Positions 51,566 to 53,871 of a DNA stretch of 53,871 bases are shown piece after piece. The notes under the pieces were generated by a model. The model worked only from the letters and a program-made list of their open reading frames with translations, was not told where the DNA came from and did not search any database. Origin of the DNA: an uncultured Eubacteriales bacterium. GTDB lineage: Bacteria > Bacillota > Clostridia > Lachnospirales > Lachnospiraceae. A program made the translations under genes and the position numbers. The DNA lies in contig OMZA01000013.1 in NCBI GenBank assembly GCA_900315425.1, positions 1 through 53,871 of the forward strand, given 5' to 3'. Position 1 is the first letter of the stretch. Every line of letters begins with the position of its first letter.

Positions 51566-51662
51566 TCTTAAATAATTACTTAATTGCTTCAAATCCATTT
51601 TCAAGATCTGCTCTTTATAAGTCTTATTCATCTGAAGGAGCTTGCCATTTACCATCTTATGC

Positions 51663-52235
51663 TTACTCATTCTCAGCCTCTTTAAACTTCTCAGCATCCA
51701 ATGTCTTAATCACTCTTGCCGGACTTCCTACTACAACTTCATAGTCTCCAACATCATGGGTAACAACAGATGCAGCTCCAACAATTGCGAACTTACCAAT
51801 TGTTACTCCTGGTAGTATGGTTGCCCCTGCGCCAATCCAAGCACCATCCTTGATTACGATAGGCTTGCAGGTCAGAATCTGTCTGTCATAAGGATCATGA
51901 TTGTTGGATAAAAGCTGCACATTTCCTGCAATCTGCACATTATCTCCGATAGTAATACCTCCCCTTGACATGGCAAGGAGATTACTGTTGATAAAACAAT
52001 GCTTACCTATAACAAGCTTTTCCATGGCAGCTCCACCAAGAGGTGCTGCAACATATGAGCCTTCACCAATCCTGTCTTCAAATAATTCCTTAAGCACACC
52101 CATATATTCTTCTGTACGTGGCATAGTATGATTCAGTTTGAACATCAGCTGTGCCTGCCTGTCATATATTGCCTGTTCCTCAGGTGTGCGTTCTCTCATA
52201 TCTACTCTTAATTCATCCATCATCTTTAATCCCAT
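51663..52235 (-). CDS. Hexapeptide-repeat sugar O-acetyltransferase (Maa/NodL type)
   Basis: A 190-residue trimeric left-handed beta-helix acetyltransferase of the maltose/galactoside O-acetyltransferase group. The N-terminal helices (RTPEEQAIYDRQAQLMFKLN) are followed by hexapeptide repeats from about residue 75: IGKHCFINSNLLAMSRGGIT, the catalytic His in LLSNNHDPYDRQI, then WIGAGATILPGVTIGKFAIV and VGSPARVIK at the end. It transfers acetyl from acetyl-CoA to a sugar hydroxyl in the cytosol. Start may be Met 5 or 6 (52223 or 52220); a weak GGGATT box is near. It lies three bases after the truncated GNAT frame on the same strand. Confidence 0.9.
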   Translation of the reverse strand: MGLKMMDELRVDMRERTPEEQAIYDRQAQLMFKLNHTMPRTEEYMGVLKELFEDRIGEGSYVAAPLGGAAMEKLVIGKHCFINSNLLAMSRGGITIGDNVQIAGNVQLLSNNHDPYDRQILTCKPIVIKDGAWIGAGATILPGVTIGKFAIVGAASVVTHDVGDYEVVVGSPARVIKTLDAEKFKEAENE

Positions 52236-52238
52236 TCT

Positions 52239-52607
52239 CTATATTATTTTCTCAAAAGCAATGTCCCCGCGCTCATATTCATAGTCAGCGAGTTTTACTT
52301 CTGTAAAACCATACTTTTCATAGATATGCAAAGCTGGAGACAGCTTACTGTTTGATATCAAAAATAAGCGGCCTGCACCATGCCTAATGGCCCAATTCAT
52401 GGCTGCCTCAAATACCATGCTTCCACTTCCAGAATGCTTGCGATTTTTATTAGAGCCAAGTTTACATAGCTCCCAGGTGCTTCCTTCCATCGGTTTTGCC
52501 ATACATGTAGCCAAAGCTGTTCCGTCATCATCAATAGCAAAATAGATCATGGCTCCTTCTTTTATCTCATCTTCAATATGTTCAAAGGTCTCATAATCCT
52601 CCTGTTT
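52239..52607 (-). pseudogene. 5'-truncated GNAT acetyltransferase
   Basis: The frame covers the acetyl-CoA-binding core of a GNAT protein: IYFAIDDDGTALATCMA, ELCKLGSNKNRKHSGSGSMV (the R/Q-x-x-G-x-G/A loop), then FLISNSKLSPALHIYEKYGF at the end. Upstream codons are in frame only to the TAG of the YjbR-like gene (KQEDYETFEHIEDEIKEGAM), so about 20-40 N-terminal residues are lost. The first ATG (52550) has AGGAG only two bases away. It may be a remnant, or a reduced domain read from the upstream transcript. Confidence 0.65.
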
Positions 52608-53357
52608 CTATTTCTTCAAAGCTGCACTCAGACTATTAGGTATCCCCCTTGGTCCACGCACAGCATATATTCCATACTCAGATTTCAGCCTGTCAAAAGT
52701 GAACTTGTCAGGCTTATATCTCTTTTGCAGCTTTATCTTCATAAGTGCTGTAATCTTAAAATTCTTATCCTCATATTCATAGGGAATATCCACCTCTGTA
52801 ACCTTGCACTTATAAAGAATTGCAGATACAGGTGCGCCTACATACATAAACACTGTATCACCCTTTATAATTCCAGCCCCCTGCTTCCAGTCTATTTCAT
52901 CAGCATTATCAAAAGCATCTTCAATGTCATAGTATTTTGGATTTGCAGGTACTATCCATTCCTTTGGTTGACGGAACTTATCCTTTTTCTTCTTAGATGC
53001 CGTATTTAAAAAGCTGGCATCAATCATATTACAGATTTCATCAAAGTTCACTGTACCATCGAGCAGTATTGTCATCCAACTGCCCTTGTTCATGTGATAT
53101 CCAGGATAAAAACCCTGCTGCTTAAGCAGGATATCTCGCAGCATCAGATCGTCAATCTTAACATTTAAAACATCAACTTCATCAGTGGATTCAATTCCCA
53201 GCTTATCTCTGCTTATAGTAGCTATCAGAGCAAACCACTTACGATTGTCTTCATGCCTGTATACTGCAAAGCTAGGATATCTCTTCCAAAGGTATTCCGG
53301 AGATGCCTTATATTTTTTCTTTATGTACTTGGATACATCATCTCTTACAGATGCCAT
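52608..53357 (-). CDS. YjbR/MmcQ domain fused to an EVE/PUA-like domain
   Basis: A 249-residue fusion; ATG 53357 has AGGAGGTG six bases upstream (frame open to 53390). Residues 1-120 are a YjbR/MmcQ-type DNA-binding-like domain: YLWKRYPSFAVYRHEDNRKW, LGIESTDEVDVLNVK, GFYPGYHMNKGSWMTILLDG. Residues ~135-245 start with EWIVPANPKYYDIEDAF and continue AGIIKGDTVFMYVGAPVSAI, which resembles EVE/PUA-fold domains that bind modified bases or RNA. YjbR alone is usually ~120 residues, so the pairing is notable. No enzymatic motif is seen; a role in nucleic-acid recognition is inference. Confidence 0.75.
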   Translation of the reverse strand: MASVRDDVSKYIKKKYKASPEYLWKRYPSFAVYRHEDNRKWFALIATISRDKLGIESTDEVDVLNVKIDDLMLRDILLKQQGFYPGYHMNKGSWMTILLDGTVNFDEICNMIDASFLNTASKKKKDKFRQPKEWIVPANPKYYDIEDAFDNADEIDWKQGAGIIKGDTVFMYVGAPVSAILYKCKVTEVDIPYEYEDKNFKITALMKIKLQKRYKPDKFTFDRLKSEYGIYAVRGPRGIPNSLSAALKK

Positions 53358-53389
53358 CAATACACCTCCTACTATAATCTCACACATCA

Positions 53390-53782
53390 TTAGTCCGGCT
53401 GCTGACCATCATGAGCCTTCCAGGCGCACTCTGTTATCTGCATATCTGTAAATACAGCCTTAAAGCTTGAATCCTCTGGACTGCACGCATAGATTCCGAA
53501 GGAAATCGTTCCGGCTCCTTCCCACATATGGCAGACTCTCATTTGCGAAAAATCTTTTCCATCGTAGGAACACTCAATACAATAATCATCTTCTCTCCTG
53601 CTAAATCTATACCACATCTGCTTTACATCGGCTGGAATAGCCGTAGTTGCCCAGTCAGAATATCCATGGTTTGTAACAACAGAGCCAAGATGCTGAAACT
53701 CTTCATTTTCATACTCAACAGAAGCCTTGAGCCAGTTCTCTGAATCAAGATACATAACAATTCCGCACTGATTATAAAATGT
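53390..53782 (-). pseudogene. DUF1349 protein, N-terminal part missing
   Basis: About 130 residues of a DUF1349 (concanavalin-like) protein: FYNQCGIVMYLDSENWLKAS, then YENEEFQHLGSVVTNHGYSD, MWYRFSRREDDYCIECSYDG and FGIYACSP. The usual family member is ~190-200 residues, and here the first third is absent. The coding match ends at about 53782, where the sequence changes to TGTCAAGACCCAATGTACA, which may be an insertion-sequence end. DUF1349 proteins are thought to bind sugars; a 5'-interrupted gene is likely inactive. Confidence 0.7.
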
Positions 53783-53871
53783 CAAGACCCAATGTACAAA
53801 AAATATTATATAAAAATGTACAATTAGTCTGTTTGTTTTAAATGATCCTTCAGTCTGTAGGACTTTCCTGA
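53780..53871. mobile_element. Possible insertion-sequence terminus
   Basis: From 53780 the sequence begins TGTCAAGACCC and holds two TGTACA hexamers (53793-53798 and 53817-53822) around an AT-only core. It breaks the DUF1349 frame. A TG start and repeated internal boxes are common for IS ends (for example IS21-like elements), but the transposase, if any, lies outside the window, so identity is unproven. Confidence 0.3.

Noticed and set aside
51570-51660. 39-codon minus-strand ORF between the terminator and the acetyltransferase gene
   Set aside because: No ribosome binding site, runs through the terminator hairpin, no recognisable sequence; perhaps a degraded remnant.
1-53871. CRISPR array, tRNA, rRNA or replication origin
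   Set aside because: No regularly spaced repeats, cloverleaf sequences, rRNA segments or DnaA-box clusters were seen on reading both strands.

Overview
The window is AT-rich, and its gene content points to an anaerobic Firmicute of the Lachnospiraceae/Clostridia type. Supporting traits are AGGAGG-type ribosome binding sites, clostridial hydrophobic (ChW) repeats, CBM25/26-like modules on a secreted C1 peptidase, a CbiMQO metal transporter, a spore-photoproduct-lyase-like radical SAM enzyme, a C_GCAxxG_C_C protein and an RsbU/V/W-type partner switch. The genus cannot be fixed from sequence alone. No rRNA, tRNA, CRISPR array or replication origin was recognised. Most genes lie on the minus strand.

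Layout. (1) 1-3160: a minus-strand array of small, probably immunity-type genes (SUKH, a YezG/DUF600-like protein and others). It includes an orphan C-terminal piece of a WHH/HNH nuclease toxin and two copies of a small repeated ORF. (2) 3278-7772: a metallophosphoesterase, an HTH protein, and a divergent HTH regulator / membrane Ser/Thr kinase pair followed by a membrane protein and a secreted acidic protein. (3) 7851-9345: a hypothetical gene and gene remnants. (4) 9381-11270: a DUF2079 membrane protein. (5) 11424-14081: a plus-strand operon of nucleoside phosphorylase, spore-photoproduct-lyase-like enzyme and short-chain dehydrogenase. (6) 14125-22153: a defence island bounded by two inverted copies of a ~300 bp sequence. 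It holds an AlwI-like restriction enzyme with two DNA methyltransferases, a ClpP/SDH-type serine protease, a Panacea/SocA-type antitoxin with a small partner, and dead pieces of dinB and of an IS3-family transposase.

(7) 22170-31000: a MATE transporter, a small secreted BECR-type nuclease, an isochorismatase-family hydrolase, a ChW-repeat/transglutaminase protein, a 5'-truncated C1 peptidase with carbohydrate-binding modules, a doubled DUF1294 protein and an alpha/beta hydrolase with Asp at the nucleophile elbow. (8) 30334-32733: CbiMQO nickel/cobalt ECF transporter. (9) 32761-36150: GtrA, a family-2 glycosyltransferase and a DUF2142 membrane protein, probably for lipid-linked sugar and cell-envelope glycosylation. 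(10) 36237-40796: SbcCD nuclease and a RelA/SpoT-like HD hydrolase.

(11) 40823-44495: a zinc uptake operon read from a clear promoter (Fur-family regulator, ZnuA, ZnuC, ZnuB, lipoprotein). (12) 44747-50093: an operon with STAS antagonist, acyltransferase, SpoIIE-type phosphatase, second acyltransferase, RsbW-like kinase and C_GCAxxG_C_C protein, with no sigma factor. (13) 50189-53871: YccF, a flavodoxin-like reductase, a hexapeptide acetyltransferase, a 5'-truncated GNAT, a YjbR/EVE-like fusion and a DUF1349 remnant cut off at the right edge by what may be an insertion-sequence end.

The best candidates for undescribed systems are the partner switch built around two membrane acyltransferases, the SDH-protease/Panacea cassette in the inverted-repeat island, and the phosphorylase-photoproduct lyase-dehydrogenase operon.
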